A stretch of 64,000 nucleotides of DNA from Candidatus Ulvibacter alkanivorans (GTDB taxonomy: Bacteria > Bacteroidota > Bacteroidia > Flavobacteriales > Flavobacteriaceae), in contig NZ_QOLC01000082.1 in NCBI RefSeq assembly GCF_003333325.1, forward strand, positions 69,964-133,963, written 5' to 3'. The notes beneath the pieces are model-generated. The model saw only the letters and a program-made list of their open reading frames with translations, was not told the origin of the DNA and did no database searches. Within the stretch, counting starts at the first letter, position 1; every line of letters starts with the position of its first letter. This document shows positions 9,535-19,767 of the stretch, one piece after another. Made by a program: the position numbers and the translations under genes.

Positions 9535-11016
9535 ATGAAAAAAAGAACGGACGTTTTGAAAGAAGCTATAGAAGAAAAAGTGATCGATGAGAAGAAACAG
9601 GGTGAGTCCTTGGTTCTGGAAGCTAAAGAAGGGAATACCCGTAAATTATTTATAGAGAGTTACGGATGCCAAATGAATTTTAGCGATAGTGAGATCGTGG
9701 CCTCCATTTTGGCCAACGAAGGATTTAATACTACCCAACGATTAGAGGACGCCGATTTGGTCTTGGTAAACACTTGTTCTATTCGTGATAAAGCCGAACA
9801 GACCGTAAGAAAACGACTCGAAAAATACAATGCCGTTAAGCGAACCAATCCAAAAATGAAAGTCGGCGTACTTGGTTGTATGGCCGAACGCTTAAAAAGC
9901 AAATTCTTGGAAGAGGAGAAGATCGTCGATATGGTCGTGGGACCCGATGCATACAAGGACCTTCCTAATCTACTAAAAGAAGTAGAAGAAGGGCGCGACG
10001 CAGTGAATGTCATTCTTTCTAAAGATGAAACCTATGGTGACGTTGCTCCTGTGCGACTCGGCGGAAACGGCATTACCGCCTTTGTAAGCATTACACGCGG
10101 TTGTGACAATATGTGTACCTTTTGTGTTGTTCCTTTTACTAGGGGACGTGAGCGAAGTCGAGATCCCCAAAGTATCTTGGAAGAAGTGAACGATCTTGCA
10201 ACTAAAGGTTATAAGGAGATCACATTGCTAGGCCAAAATGTAGATAGCTACTTATGGTATGGCGGCGGACTTAAAAAAGACTTTAAAAATGCATCTGAGA
10301 TGCAACAGGCTACTGCGACCGATTTCGCACAATTGCTGGAACTTGTTGCAACGGCACAACCTAAGATGCGAATTCGCTTCTCCACTTCTAATCCGCAGGA
10401 TATGAAAGAAGATGTGTTGCACGCCATCGCAAAGCACAAAAATATTTGCAATTACATTCATTTACCGGTACAAAGTGGAAGTACACGAATCCTAAAAGCA
10501 ATGAACCGGCAGCATACACGTGAAGAATATATGGCGCTGATCGATAAGGTGCATGAGATCATCCCCGATTGTGCGATCTCTCAGGATATGATTACCGGTT
10601 TCCCTTCGGAAACAGAAGTGGACCATCAAGATACCTTGTCCTTAATGGAATATGTAAAATACGACTTTGGCTTTATGTTCATGTATTCGGAACGACCCGG
10701 AACCATGGCAGCCAGAAAACTTGAAGACGATGTTCCTGAAGCAGTTAAAAAACGCAGATTGGTAGAGATCGTAGATCTTCAACAAAAACACAGTGCGTTT
10801 CGCACCAAACAATTCTTAGGAAAAACTGTGGAAGTGTTGATCGAAAAAGAATCGAAAAAGAACGAGGACGAATGGAGCGGACGCACCCAACAAAATACGG
10901 TGGCCGTTTTCCCAAAAGAACATTATAAACCGGGCGACTTCGTCATGGTAAAGATTAATGAGTGTACTACTGCTACACTAATTGGAGAAGCAGTAGGTTA
11001 TTCAGAGAATATGTAA
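9535..11016 (+). CDS. miaB: tRNA-2-methylthio-N6-dimethylallyladenosine synthase MiaB
   Basis: 493 residues from the ATG at 9535; longer in-frame openings upstream run back through the promoter and are rejected. The N-terminal UPF0004 domain ([16 protein letters not shown]) provides three cysteines for an auxiliary 4Fe-4S cluster, the radical SAM domain has the CxxxCxxC motif in [18 protein letters not shown], and a TRAM RNA-binding domain closes the protein (about residues 420-490). The enzyme adds a methylthio group to the i6A37 base of tRNAs reading UNN codons. Head of a same-strand run with the sigma-54 activator, lptE and secG; the next start is only 2 bases after its stop. Confidence 0.97.
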   Translation: MKKRTDVLKEAIEEKVIDEKKQGESLVLEAKEGNTRKLFIESYGCQMNFSDSEIVASILANEGFNTTQRLEDADLVLVNTCSIRDKAEQTVRKRLEKYNAVKRTNPKMKVGVLGCMAERLKSKFLEEEKIVDMVVGPDAYKDLPNLLKEVEEGRDAVNVILSKDETYGDVAPVRLGGNGITAFVSITRGCDNMCTFCVVPFTRGRERSRDPQSILEEVNDLATKGYKEITLLGQNVDSYLWYGGGLKKDFKNASEMQQATATDFAQLLELVATAQPKMRIRFSTSNPQDMKEDVLHAIAKHKNICNYIHLPVQSGSTRILKAMNRQHTREEYMALIDKVHEIIPDCAISQDMITGFPSETEVDHQDTLSLMEYVKYDFGFMFMYSERPGTMAARKLEDDVPEAVKKRRLVEIVDLQQKHSAFRTKQFLGKTVEVLIEKESKKNEDEWSGRTQQNTVAVFPKEHYKPGDFVMVKINECTTATLIGEAVGYSENM

Positions 11017-11018
11017 CT

Positions 11019-12320
11019 ATGGAATCAGTTCAAGCAACCAAACAACGATTTGGGATCATTGGAAATGACCCAAAACTGAATCGTGCCGTAGAAAAGGCGA
11101 TTCAGGTCGCACCTACCGATATATCGGTATTGGTTACAGGTGAGAGTGGTGTAGGAAAAGAAAGCATTCCAAAGATCATTCATTCCTTATCACATCGCAA
11201 ACACGGAAAATACATTGCCGTTAACTGTGGTGCCATTCCGGAGGGAACCATAGACAGCGAACTTTTTGGACATGAAAAAGGAGCGTTTACCGGTGCTACT
11301 GCAACACGTAGCGGCTATTTTGAAGTAGCCGATGGCGGTACCATCTTTTTAGATGAAGTTGGTGAATTACCCCTCCCTACCCAAGTACGATTATTACGTG
11401 TATTGGAAAATGGCGAATTCTTAAAAGTTGGCTCGTCCAAGATCCAAAAAACTGATGTGCGCATCGTAGCGGCCACAAATGTAAAAATGGTGGAAGCCAT
11501 CGATAAGGGAAAGTTTAGAGAGGACCTCTACTATCGTCTTAGTACGGTAGAGATCAATTTACCCCCACTACGAGAGCGCAGTGAAGACATCCATTTATTG
11601 TTTCGAAAATTTGCATCCGATTTTGCACAGAAATATAAAATGCCCACCATTAGGTTGGATGATGACGCGGCCGATTTATTGCTACAATACCGTTGGGGTG
11701 GAAATATTCGTCAATTGCGCAACGTAGCCGAGCAGATCTCTGTATTGGAACAAGAACGCGCTATTTCTTATACCACTTTGCGCAACTACTTGCCCGATGT
11801 AGGTAGTCAATTGCCTGCTGTGATCAACAACAAAAAACGAGAGAGTGACTTTAGTAGTGAGCGAGAAATTTTGTACAAGGTATTGTTCGATATGCAACGC
11901 GATGTGAACGATCTTAAAAAGTTAACCTTGGAGTTGATGAAGAGCGGCAATGCTTCAAAAGTAAAAGAAGAGAACTCGACACTTATTAATAAGATCTATT
12001 CTGAAGAGAACGACCACGAAGAAGAATTAGCGGCATTTGTCGATGACGAGACCACTTCCGAAGAACAAAAAGTAGAGGTGCTTGGCATCCCGTCGAATGC
12101 TTCGGAAAGCTATGATTCGGCACAAGGAAGAACCAAGAAAGACAATTACGATTTTGCCGAAGAGATCGAAGAAGAAGAAAATCTGTCGCTTCAAGAAAAA
12201 GAGCTGGAACTTATTAAGAAATCGCTCGAAAAATACAATGGAAAACGCAAGGATGCCGCCGAAGAATTAGGCATTTCCGAACGTACTTTGTACAGAAAAA
12301 TAAAACAGTATAATTTGTAA
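11019..12320 (+). CDS. sigma-54-dependent transcriptional activator without receiver domain
   Basis: 433 residues from the ATG at 11019, 2 bases after miaB. An AAA+ domain occupies about residues 10-250: Walker A GESGVGKE, the sigma-54-contacting loop GAFTGA, Walker B GGTIFLDEVGEL and an arginine-finger region RLLRVLENGEF. Residues 280-380 form an acidic linker, and the C-terminus has a Fis-type helix-turn-helix (GKRKDAAEELGISERTLYRKIK). There is no N-terminal response-regulator or GAF domain, so any control would be by expression or partner proteins. Family members remodel RpoN-RNA polymerase using ATP. Its targets cannot be told from the window; no convincing -24/-12 promoter was found. Confidence 0.93.
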   Translation: MESVQATKQRFGIIGNDPKLNRAVEKAIQVAPTDISVLVTGESGVGKESIPKIIHSLSHRKHGKYIAVNCGAIPEGTIDSELFGHEKGAFTGATATRSGYFEVADGGTIFLDEVGELPLPTQVRLLRVLENGEFLKVGSSKIQKTDVRIVAATNVKMVEAIDKGKFREDLYYRLSTVEINLPPLRERSEDIHLLFRKFASDFAQKYKMPTIRLDDDAADLLLQYRWGGNIRQLRNVAEQISVLEQERAISYTTLRNYLPDVGSQLPAVINNKKRESDFSSEREILYKVLFDMQRDVNDLKKLTLELMKSGNASKVKEENSTLINKIYSEENDHEEELAAFVDDETTSEEQKVEVLGIPSNASESYDSAQGRTKKDNYDFAEEIEEEENLSLQEKELELIKKSLEKYNGKRKDAAEELGISERTLYRKIKQYNL

Positions 12321-12351
12321 AACGGTGGTTGTTCGCTAACAACCTTGGCCT

Positions 12352-12864
12352 ATGGCACAAATAGCACGTATTGGAATATTTATCCTTTTATCGGTTATGA
12401 TCCAAGGATGTAAGTTCTATTCGTTTACGGGAGCCGATATCGATTATTCGCAGACCAAGACGTTTCAAGTTAATTATTTTCAGAACAGTGCGCCTTTGGT
12501 GGAGCCGGGTATTGCGAGAGATTTTACCCAAAATCTGCAAAATCTATTGTTGAATCAAACGAGCCTAGATCTGGTTAATAACAACGGCGATCTTATCTAC
12601 GAAGGCGAAATAGTTGAATATTACATCGCACCTATTACCGCCACCGCGCAGAGCACGGCAGCGCAAAACAGATTGACCATTGCTATTAATGTTCGTTTTT
12701 TTAATACAAATACACCTGATAAGGATTTTGAACAACGTTTTTCTTTCTATTTCGATTATCCGGGCAGCGCGCAGTTAACAGGCAGCCGACTCGATGAAGC
12801 GGTAGAAGTAATCTTTGAACGAATTACACAAGATATTTTTAACAAATCACTTGCAAACTGGTAA
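12352..12864 (+). CDS. lptE: LptE-like LPS-assembly lipoprotein
   Basis: 170 residues with a lipoprotein signal (VMIQGC, Cys20). The mature part (KFYSFTGADI, IARDFTQNLQNLLLNQTSLDLV, DLIYEGEIVEYYIAPI, ANAQNRLTIAINVRF-like stretch) is the Bacteroidota LptE type, predicted to plug the LptD barrel that inserts lipopolysaccharide into the outer membrane. The gene is 31 bases after the activator gene, and lptC lies elsewhere in the window (53.4-54.0 kb). Assignment is from the protein pattern and family order (miaB-activator-lptE-secG), which is common in Flavobacteriaceae. Confidence 0.88.
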   Translation: MAQIARIGIFILLSVMIQGCKFYSFTGADIDYSQTKTFQVNYFQNSAPLVEPGIARDFTQNLQNLLLNQTSLDLVNNNGDLIYEGEIVEYYIAPITATAQSTAAQNRLTIAINVRFFNTNTPDKDFEQRFSFYFDYPGSAQLTGSRLDEAVEVIFERITQDIFNKSLANW

Positions 12865-12868
12865 GCCT

Positions 12869-13759
12869 TTGAATACACAATCGTTTACATATCTACTTGC
12901 CAATCCACAAAAAATAAGTGGAGCGCACACCAAGGAACTCCATCAAGTGATAGAGAGCTATCCGTATTTTCAAACAGCTCGAGCATTACAACTCAAAGGG
13001 TTAAAACAGGAGAACAGCTTTTTATACAACGATGCGCTAAAGGTAACAGCTGCGTATACGACCGATCGCAATGTCTTGTTTGAATACATTACTTCGGAAA
13101 AATTTGTACAGCATGAGATCTCACAAGCCATTTTAGGCCATGAGAGTGAAGCTGAAACTTTAGAAGTGAAGTCTGAAGATCTAACCGAACAAGTGAGCTT
13201 AGAATTGGACAAACAGATCAAGGCCGAATTAAAAAAGGCCGAGGCGATCTTAAATCCGAAGCTCTTCGAACGTAAAGTAGCAGCCATACAAAGCAGTATT
13301 GAGGAGACCGAGACCAAGGAACAGCCTTCGGCAGCAGATACTTTAGAAATTGATGCGCCGTTGCCATTTACAAAGAAAGATACACACTCCTTTAGTGAGT
13401 GGTTAAAACTTTCGAAGGCCACACCCATAGATCGTTCTGAAACGGAAGACGATACTTCAGAAACAACAGATCAAGCCACTAAAGAGCGTAAATTTGAACT
13501 GATCGATAAATTTATTCAAGAGCGACCTAGGATCCTTCCGAAGGAATCTTCAGAAAAGAACACCGACCTGGCCGCCCCTTATACCGAGGCTTCCGATTCG
13601 TTAATGACAGAGACGTTGGCCAAGGTGTATGTGCAACAAAAGAACTATAAAAAGGCAATTCAAGCCTATAAAATTTTAATTTTGAAAAATCCCGAAAAAA
13701 GTGGTTTCTTTGCAGACCGAATTCGGGCCATTACTAAATTGATAAATACAGAACAATGA
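12869..13759 (+). CDS. conserved hypothetical protein between lptE and secG
   Basis: I chose the TTG at 12869, giving 296 residues beginning NTQSFTYLLANPQ; it lies 4 bases after lptE. An earlier TTG at 12815 would overlap lptE by 50 bases and is less likely. The N-terminal part (ELHQVIESYPYFQTARALQLKGLK) is helical and well conserved in flavobacterial relatives as I recall. The middle is acidic and low complexity. The last 45 residues (LAKVYVQQKNYKKAIQAYKILILKNPEKS) look like a single tetratricopeptide repeat. No signal peptide or transmembrane helix. Its stop codon overlaps the secG start (ATGA), so it is translationally coupled to a secretion component. Function unknown. Confidence 0.85.
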   Translation: MNTQSFTYLLANPQKISGAHTKELHQVIESYPYFQTARALQLKGLKQENSFLYNDALKVTAAYTTDRNVLFEYITSEKFVQHEISQAILGHESEAETLEVKSEDLTEQVSLELDKQIKAELKKAEAILNPKLFERKVAAIQSSIEETETKEQPSAADTLEIDAPLPFTKKDTHSFSEWLKLSKATPIDRSETEDDTSETTDQATKERKFELIDKFIQERPRILPKESSEKNTDLAAPYTEASDSLMTETLAKVYVQQKNYKKAIQAYKILILKNPEKSGFFADRIRAITKLINTEQ

Positions 13760-14109
13760 GTGCGTTTACAATATTTATGATCTTAATTATTATCGTTGCC
13801 TTTCTATTGGTCGTTGTGATCATGGTGCAAAACCCAAAAGGTGGCGGCCTATCTTCTTCGTTTGGAGGCGGTGGAACCCAGCAATTAGGAGGCGTTCAAA
13901 AAACTACCGACTTCTTGGACAAGAGTACGTGGACGCTTGGTGCGATCATGTTGGCATTGATCTTAGTATCGAACATTCCAATCATGGGAGGCTCTGCAGC
14001 CGAGACCCAATTGTTTGATGATAATGCCGTGGAAAATACAATTCCGGCAGAGAACACAACACCGGTCGATGCGGGAACTACAACCGATACTCAAGACGCA
14101 GAACAGTAG
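13756..14109 (+). CDS. secG: preprotein translocase subunit SecG
   Basis: 117 residues. Two transmembrane helices (about 4-24 and 57-76) flank the signature MVQNPKGGGLSSSFGGGG, typical of SecG. The C-terminal 35 residues are an acidic, threonine-rich tail longer than in E. coli, common in Bacteroidota. SecG stimulates SecYE-SecA protein translocation across the inner membrane. The ATG overlaps the preceding stop by four bases. Last gene of the run; a strong terminator follows. Confidence 0.95.
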   Translation: MSAFTIFMILIIIVAFLLVVVIMVQNPKGGGLSSSFGGGGTQQLGGVQKTTDFLDKSTWTLGAIMLALILVSNIPIMGGSAAETQLFDDNAVENTIPAENTTPVDAGTTTDTQDAEQ

Positions 14110-14134
14110 TCGCGAGATATAGTACATAATTATC

Positions 14135-14166
14135 AATGCCAGCTTGTCAGAAGCTGGCATTTTTTG
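14135..14166 (+). terminator. rho-independent terminator after secG
   Basis: Perfect 11-base stem AATGCCAGCTT / AAGCTGGCATT with loop GTCAG, followed by TTTTG. It ends the miaB-secG run ahead of groES. Confidence 0.9.
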
Positions 14167-14281
14167 TTTCAAAATGTCAGTTTTAATCCATTGGCATAAT
14201 TTCTGACTATTAGGGATAGAAAGTAAAAAACTAAAGTTTAACCAAACCCGTTATAGGCGGGCAACTAAAATTATATTGAAA

Positions 14282-14557
14282 ATGGCGTTAAAAATTCGAC
14301 CTCTTTCAGACCGGGTTGTTATTGAACCTCAGGAAGCGGAAACCAAAACCGCATCTGGATTATACATTCCAGACTCTGCTAAAGAAAAACCACAGCAAGG
14401 TAAAGTTGTAGCTGTTGGTTCCGGAAAAAAAGACCATGACATGACCGTGAAAGTTGGTGATGTTGTACTATACGGTAAGTATTCCGGTAGTGAATTAAAG
14501 TTTGATGGCAACGATTACCTCATTATGCGTGAGGATGACATACTTGCGATCATCTAA
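14282..14557 (+). CDS. groES: co-chaperonin GroES
   Basis: 91 residues from the ATG at 14282; an in-frame TTG six bases earlier is a poorer start. The sequence follows Gro[29 protein letters not shown] at the start and [31 protein letters not shown] at the end, with the mobile loop between. It caps the GroEL ring during ATP-driven folding. groEL follows 72 bases later. No CIRCE inverted repeat is seen upstream, so HrcA-type control is not supported here. Confidence 0.98.
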   Translation: MALKIRPLSDRVVIEPQEAETKTASGLYIPDSAKEKPQQGKVVAVGSGKKDHDMTVKVGDVVLYGKYSGSELKFDGNDYLIMREDDILAII

Positions 14558-14617
14558 ACCTTTCAAAAAAAGTTTAACAAATACGTATAGTTGCAACCGC
14601 AACTATATAACTAATAA

Positions 14618-16267
<1,650 letters not shown>

Positions 16268-16297
16268 TGAACATCGTTCAAACTGCTATAAATATGA

Positions 16298-16328
16298 AAG
16301 CCACCTTTTGTAAAGGTGGCTTTTTTTT
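16298..16328 (+). terminator. rho-independent terminator after groL
   Basis: Perfect 11-base stem AAGCCACCTTT / AAAGGTGGCTT with a 3-base loop, running into eight or more T residues. Confidence 0.92.
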
Positions 16329-16370
16329 ATTGTTCCAATTGAGGGTTTATCGAAATAAACCGAACACAAA

Positions 16371-16469
16371 TTACTTCTTCTTAGAAGCAGTCTGTGGAGC
16401 CTTTTTAGCAGGAGCTTTCGCAGCTGCTTTCTTTGGTTGAGGCTTTCCGTTTGACTTAGCTATTGCCAT
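16371..16469 (-). CDS. small basic Lys/Ala/Pro-rich protein (32 residues)
   Basis: ATG at 16469, TAA at 16371-16373. The 32-residue product begins MAIAKSNGKPQPKK and continues with alternating lysine, alanine and proline (KKAAAKAPAKKAP), ending SKKK; it has no acidic residue. This composition is like the tails of bacterial histone H1-like DNA-binding proteins and like the end of the topoisomerase I in this window. AAAAAGATC lies just ahead of the ATG. It fills most of the gap between the groL terminator and the HMA membrane protein gene. Whether it is expressed cannot be told, but such clean codon-level composition by chance is unlikely. Nucleic-acid binding is an inference. Confidence 0.6.
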   Translation of the reverse strand: MAIAKSNGKPQPKKAAAKAPAKKAPQTASKKK

Positions 16470-16553
16470 AATGATCTTTTTAAAAGATGTAGTAAATGTA
16501 TGCGAGAAACTGATTCGTGATACTTTTATTCTGAAATATTTAACTAAAATATA

Positions 16554-17312
16554 TTAGCTATACATCCCAATAAGCATAACGATCGCCATAGCTAACATTA
16601 TGGTGTTCTCGATAAAGGTCGCTTCGGTCATTGGCAGGTTGAGCGCAGTTCCTAAACACGCACAGCGAATTTTCTTTTTGCTCAGCAAGGTCCGGGTTAC
16701 GCCTACCGTGGTAATTCCAAGTACAATAAGCGTAACAATCAAGGCAATCGTTACTTCCCAACGCATTAAGAACATAAGTCCCAATACAGTTTCAAGGAAA
16801 GGGTAGATCTTTCCGTAAAAAGGAAACACCTTAGCCAGCGGATCGTACATTCGAAACGATTCAGGAAACCCTTTAAGGTCTAGCATCTTGAAAAAGCTAA
16901 AAACAATATAGAACAATCCCATAAAGTCTAGCATGGCCTGGCTCGTATCCCAAGCTTCCCAATTGAGCAGCAGTGCTGCTATAGTTATATATGTCAGTAT
17001 AAGCAATAATGGCTTTAACTGTTGAAGTTTGGTCTTTTCTTCGGAAGTTGAATTCGTTGTAGAATCTGTAGTATCGAAAATGTTCTGCTCGGGTTTGGTC
17101 TTCTCTTCGGAAACTTCTTCCATCGAATATTTTGGCGATAGTGCCTTTTGAAAGGTTTCGACCGCAATATGATGCTCCATGCTAATGGTAGCCATTTCGC
17201 TATCGAGATCGACTGTCACATGCTGCACACCGGAAACTTCGCTTAGTTCTTGCGTTACAGTTGCACGGCACCCATTGCATGTCATGCCTTTTATGTTGTA
17301 TTGATGTGTCAT
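16554..17312 (-). CDS. heavy-metal-associated domain fused to MauE/DoxX-like membrane domain
   Basis: 252 residues. Residues 3-67 form an HMA domain with the metal-binding motif GMTCNGC (Cys12, Cys15). A charged linker (about 68-97) leads to four or five hydrophobic helices (LLLILTYITIAALLL, FMGLFYIVFSFFKML, VLGLMFLMRWEVTIALIVTLIVLG, TIMLAMAIVMLIGMY) of MauE/DoxX type, with a KKIRCACLG segment before the last helix. Suggests binding a soft metal such as copper or mercury on the cytoplasmic face and passing it to or from the membrane. Last gene of the metal locus, 1 base after the decarboxylase-fold lipoprotein gene. Metal and direction of transport cannot be told. Confidence 0.85.
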   Translation of the reverse strand: MTHQYNIKGMTCNGCRATVTQELSEVSGVQHVTVDLDSEMATISMEHHIAVETFQKALSPKYSMEEVSEEKTKPEQNIFDTTDSTTNSTSEEKTKLQQLKPLLLILTYITIAALLLNWEAWDTSQAMLDFMGLFYIVFSFFKMLDLKGFPESFRMYDPLAKVFPFYGKIYPFLETVLGLMFLMRWEVTIALIVTLIVLGITTVGVTRTLLSKKKIRCACLGTALNLPMTEATFIENTIMLAMAIVMLIGMYS

Positions 17313-17313
17313 T

Positions 17314-18057
17314 TTATTGTTCCGGTAATTTTAGGGTCATATTGCTTCCCAGGAAAATATAATCAACATGACCGGCCAGATTTACGGTCTCTGTTTTAAA
17401 ATGCATGTGCAAGTTCGAATCGTGATGGGTAAATACTCCTTTATGCGCTTCAGAATAAAATCCTAAAATATCGATAAACTGATTTGCAAGCACACCATTA
17501 AGGCCAGAATCTAAATGACTCTGCCGATTGTGATTCGGATTGTTTTCATCCCAGTCTACAATATGCCAATTCAGTTTAGCAATAGGTCCTGAAAGCATAA
17601 ACGGAAATGGTTTGCTTACATCCACTCCGGCTTCTTGGGCTGCCTGTTTAACGAAAATCGCAAACTGCCCGTCACTTTTTACCATAGCCGGCACCTTCAC
17701 CTCTTTCCATTTAGGCACTTGTGCATAGACCAACATGGCAGCGTTGTCATCAAAGCTACGATCTATGTTTACCATCTCGTCTGTTTTCTCACTGTTATAC
17801 GCCACCCCATTAAAGATCTGTATTTCGCCTTGTAACCCCTCTGCTGCTCCTAAAGCGTATAAGTTTGGAACTTCTTTCAGGTCGGTTAATGAAATGGTCG
17901 CGTCAAGCTCTCCTTTCATAATGGTTTGCAAAGAACCGGCGTATTGCACGCCTTCTACATGTACCGGCTTGTCTTGTTTCTTCGTTTCAGATTTACAACC
18001 AACCAAGGTCAAGATCATGATTACTAGGCTTGCAAATTGAGTGATTCTATAGTTCAT
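17314..18057 (-). CDS. acetolactate-decarboxylase-fold lipoprotein
   Basis: 247 residues with a lipoprotein signal (LTLVGC, Cys21). The mature part follows alpha-acetolactate decarboxylase (AlsD/BudA): a start with QTIMKGELDATISLTDL, a middle with AVYNSEK-like and FPFMLSGPIAKLNWHIVDW, and an end with LHMHFKTETVNLAGH. His217, His219 and His230 have exactly the spacing of the three zinc ligands of the enzyme. Known family members are cytoplasmic and make acetoin from acetolactate; a lipidated one on the outside of the cytoplasm is not expected to have that substrate. It sits between a permease (2-base gap) and an HMA membrane protein (1-base gap), so a metal-binding or maturation role in the envelope is my inference. 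Confidence 0.82.
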   Translation of the reverse strand: MNYRITQFASLVIMILTLVGCKSETKKQDKPVHVEGVQYAGSLQTIMKGELDATISLTDLKEVPNLYALGAAEGLQGEIQIFNGVAYNSEKTDEMVNIDRSFDDNAAMLVYAQVPKWKEVKVPAMVKSDGQFAIFVKQAAQEAGVDVSKPFPFMLSGPIAKLNWHIVDWDENNPNHNRQSHLDSGLNGVLANQFIDILGFYSEAHKGVFTHHDSNLHMHFKTETVNLAGHVDYIFLGSNMTLKLPEQ

Positions 18058-18059
18058 AG

Positions 18060-19286
18060 TTAGTTAAAAAATTTTATGAGTAATCCTATCGCAAGCCAAA
18101 GATAACAAACCAGTGCTGCATATTTTAAAATAGCTTCTAACAGTTTACTTTTTGGAGCCATTTCTCCCATTTTATAGGAAACATCTGTTTTCTTGAAAAA
18201 CCCGAGGTAGATTAAAATCCCGGTAATTGCCAAAAAGATACAGTTTAAATAGAAAGTATAATCGATCTTAAAATATTCACTATCGGTAATGGTCACTTGC
18301 GACGGATCGGGAAGCGCACCAAACAGATCGAAGGCATAATGCAACGTTATCGACGTTCCAATCAATGCAGTAAAAAGTAAGAACAAGATAAACAGTGACA
18401 TTTTCCAGCCGTAATATTTTGCATTAATACGTAGCACGGGAAACACTACCAGGTCACTAAAAATAAAGGCCATTACTCCGGCAAAACTTACTCCTTTGCC
18501 AAACAACAAAGCAGCCAATGGAATGTTCCCCATCGAGCCAATAAAGGTTAAGAAAGCAGCTACCGGTCCTACGATCACATGCTCGAGTATTTCCCAAAAG
18601 GTAAAATCGGTAGTTCCTTGTCCACTGTTTATAAACAACGTCTTAAAGAAGGCATCGGGAACAAATGCAGCAACAATTCCTGCTATGGTAAAACCAACTG
18701 TTACATCTTTCCAGACCATCTTCCACTCCATCGCATATTGTCTAGAAACCTTAACCCAACCTTCGGTAGAACTAATTTTTTTCTTCCAATGGGTAGTTGT
18801 TTCGTCTTCTGATCCACTTTGTTGATCTTTTAGGTTTTCACGTGCTTTTTCGATCAACTTCTTCGGATTTATTAATCGGATCAACAACCAAACGAGCGCT
18901 ATGAGTAACACTCCTCCGGCATATTCACCAACCACGAACTGCCAACCTAGAAATATGGAGATAATGATTCCTAATTCGATCACCAAATTGGTTGACGCTA
19001 AGAGAAACGCCATGGACGAAACAAAACTTGCTCCTTTCTTAAAAATAGATTTGGCCGAAGCCAATGCTGCAAAACTGCAAGAACTGCTAATAAATCCAAA
19101 GAACGTACCTAGCAGTACGCCCTTACCTTCATTGCCACCCATGGTTTTTTGCATGCGTTTTTCGGTAACGAAAATTTGGATCATTCCACTAATTACATAC
19201 CCTAGGATAAATGCCCAAAGTGCCATCCAAAAGAATCCGGCACTGGTATAGGCAGCTTCACCCCATTGTTCTAAAAATGAGTTCAT
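18060..19286 (-). CDS. YraQ/DUF318-family permease
   Basis: 408 residues with about ten hydrophobic helices in two groups, separated by a charged loop at about 150-185 (KARENLKDQQSGSEDETTTH). The glycine- and serine-rich stretch LLGTFFGFISSSCSFAALASAKSIFKKGAS and the second GPVAAFLTFIGSMGNIPLAALLFGKG are the repeated signature of this permease family. Members are found with metal, arsenic or redox genes; substrates are mostly unknown. First gene of the tight three-gene end of the locus. Confidence 0.85.
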   Translation of the reverse strand: MNSFLEQWGEAAYTSAGFFWMALWAFILGYVISGMIQIFVTEKRMQKTMGGNEGKGVLLGTFFGFISSSCSFAALASAKSIFKKGASFVSSMAFLLASTNLVIELGIIISIFLGWQFVVGEYAGGVLLIALVWLLIRLINPKKLIEKARENLKDQQSGSEDETTTHWKKKISSTEGWVKVSRQYAMEWKMVWKDVTVGFTIAGIVAAFVPDAFFKTLFINSGQGTTDFTFWEILEHVIVGPVAAFLTFIGSMGNIPLAALLFGKGVSFAGVMAFIFSDLVVFPVLRINAKYYGWKMSLFILFLLFTALIGTSITLHYAFDLFGALPDPSQVTITDSEYFKIDYTFYLNCIFLAITGILIYLGFFKKTDVSYKMGEMAPKSKLLEAILKYAALVCYLWLAIGLLIKFFN

Positions 19287-19346
19287 CGCTGCTCTATATG
19301 TCTAATGTTAGCAGAGTCTCGCATTGGTTGGCTTATCACGTTGTTC

Positions 19347-19706
19347 TTAGTTATTATCGTGGTCTTTTTTAACTTTTTCATCACGATACAAACAGCATGG
19401 ATGCACACTGTTATAGGCTTCATCGGTTGCCTTTATGAGTTTTGTATCATGACCAACGTCGGCGATACTTTGACTTATTATCTTGAGGTCGGTCTTCCGC
19501 TCGTCATAGATCAGGTTGCATTGTTTGGTTTCTACATTCCAAACTGCCGACTTTACGCCCTTTGTACGAATTGCGGCCTTTTCGATTCGTTCTTTACACA
19601 TTCCACAAACGCCATCGACTTCGATCGTAGCTCTCGCGTTTTTATCCTGTCCCATCGCAGTAACTCCAATGAGTGCGAATACCAAAATGACTATGTACTT
19701 TTTCAT
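19347..19706 (-). CDS. exported heavy-metal-associated (HMA) domain protein
   Basis: 119 residues. Signal peptide MKKYIVILVFALIGVTAMG, then an HMA domain (about 25-92) with the CGMC motif in place of the common MxCxxC, and a C-terminal HPCCLYRDEKVKKDHD tail that adds two cysteines and histidines. Periplasmic metal carrier is the likely role. It lies between the TonB-dependent receptor gene (62-base gap holding a perfect inverted repeat) and the permease gene. Confidence 0.88.
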   Translation of the reverse strand: MKKYIVILVFALIGVTAMGQDKNARATIEVDGVCGMCKERIEKAAIRTKGVKSAVWNVETKQCNLIYDERKTDLKIISQSIADVGHDTKLIKATDEAYNSVHPCCLYRDEKVKKDHDNN

Positions 19707-19726
19707 TGTTATTAATTTTATGTTCT

Positions 19727-19747
19727 CTTCGGAAAAGCTTTCCGAAG
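19727..19747. repeat. inverted pair of the CTTCGGAA octamer between two genes
   Basis: CTTCGGAAA, the 3-base loop AGC, then TTTCCGAAG: a perfect 9-base stem built from two copies of the octamer that is over-represented throughout the window. It lies between the stop of the TonB-dependent receptor gene (19768) and the start of the HMA gene (19706). Without a clean T run it is a poor intrinsic terminator, but it could attenuate transcription. Confidence 0.8.
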
Positions 19748-19767
19748 AAAGGTTATTAAATTACTTC

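Noticed and set aside
14166..14281. CIRCE operator ahead of groES
   Set aside because: No TTAGCACTC/GAGTGCTAA inverted repeat is present in the gap.
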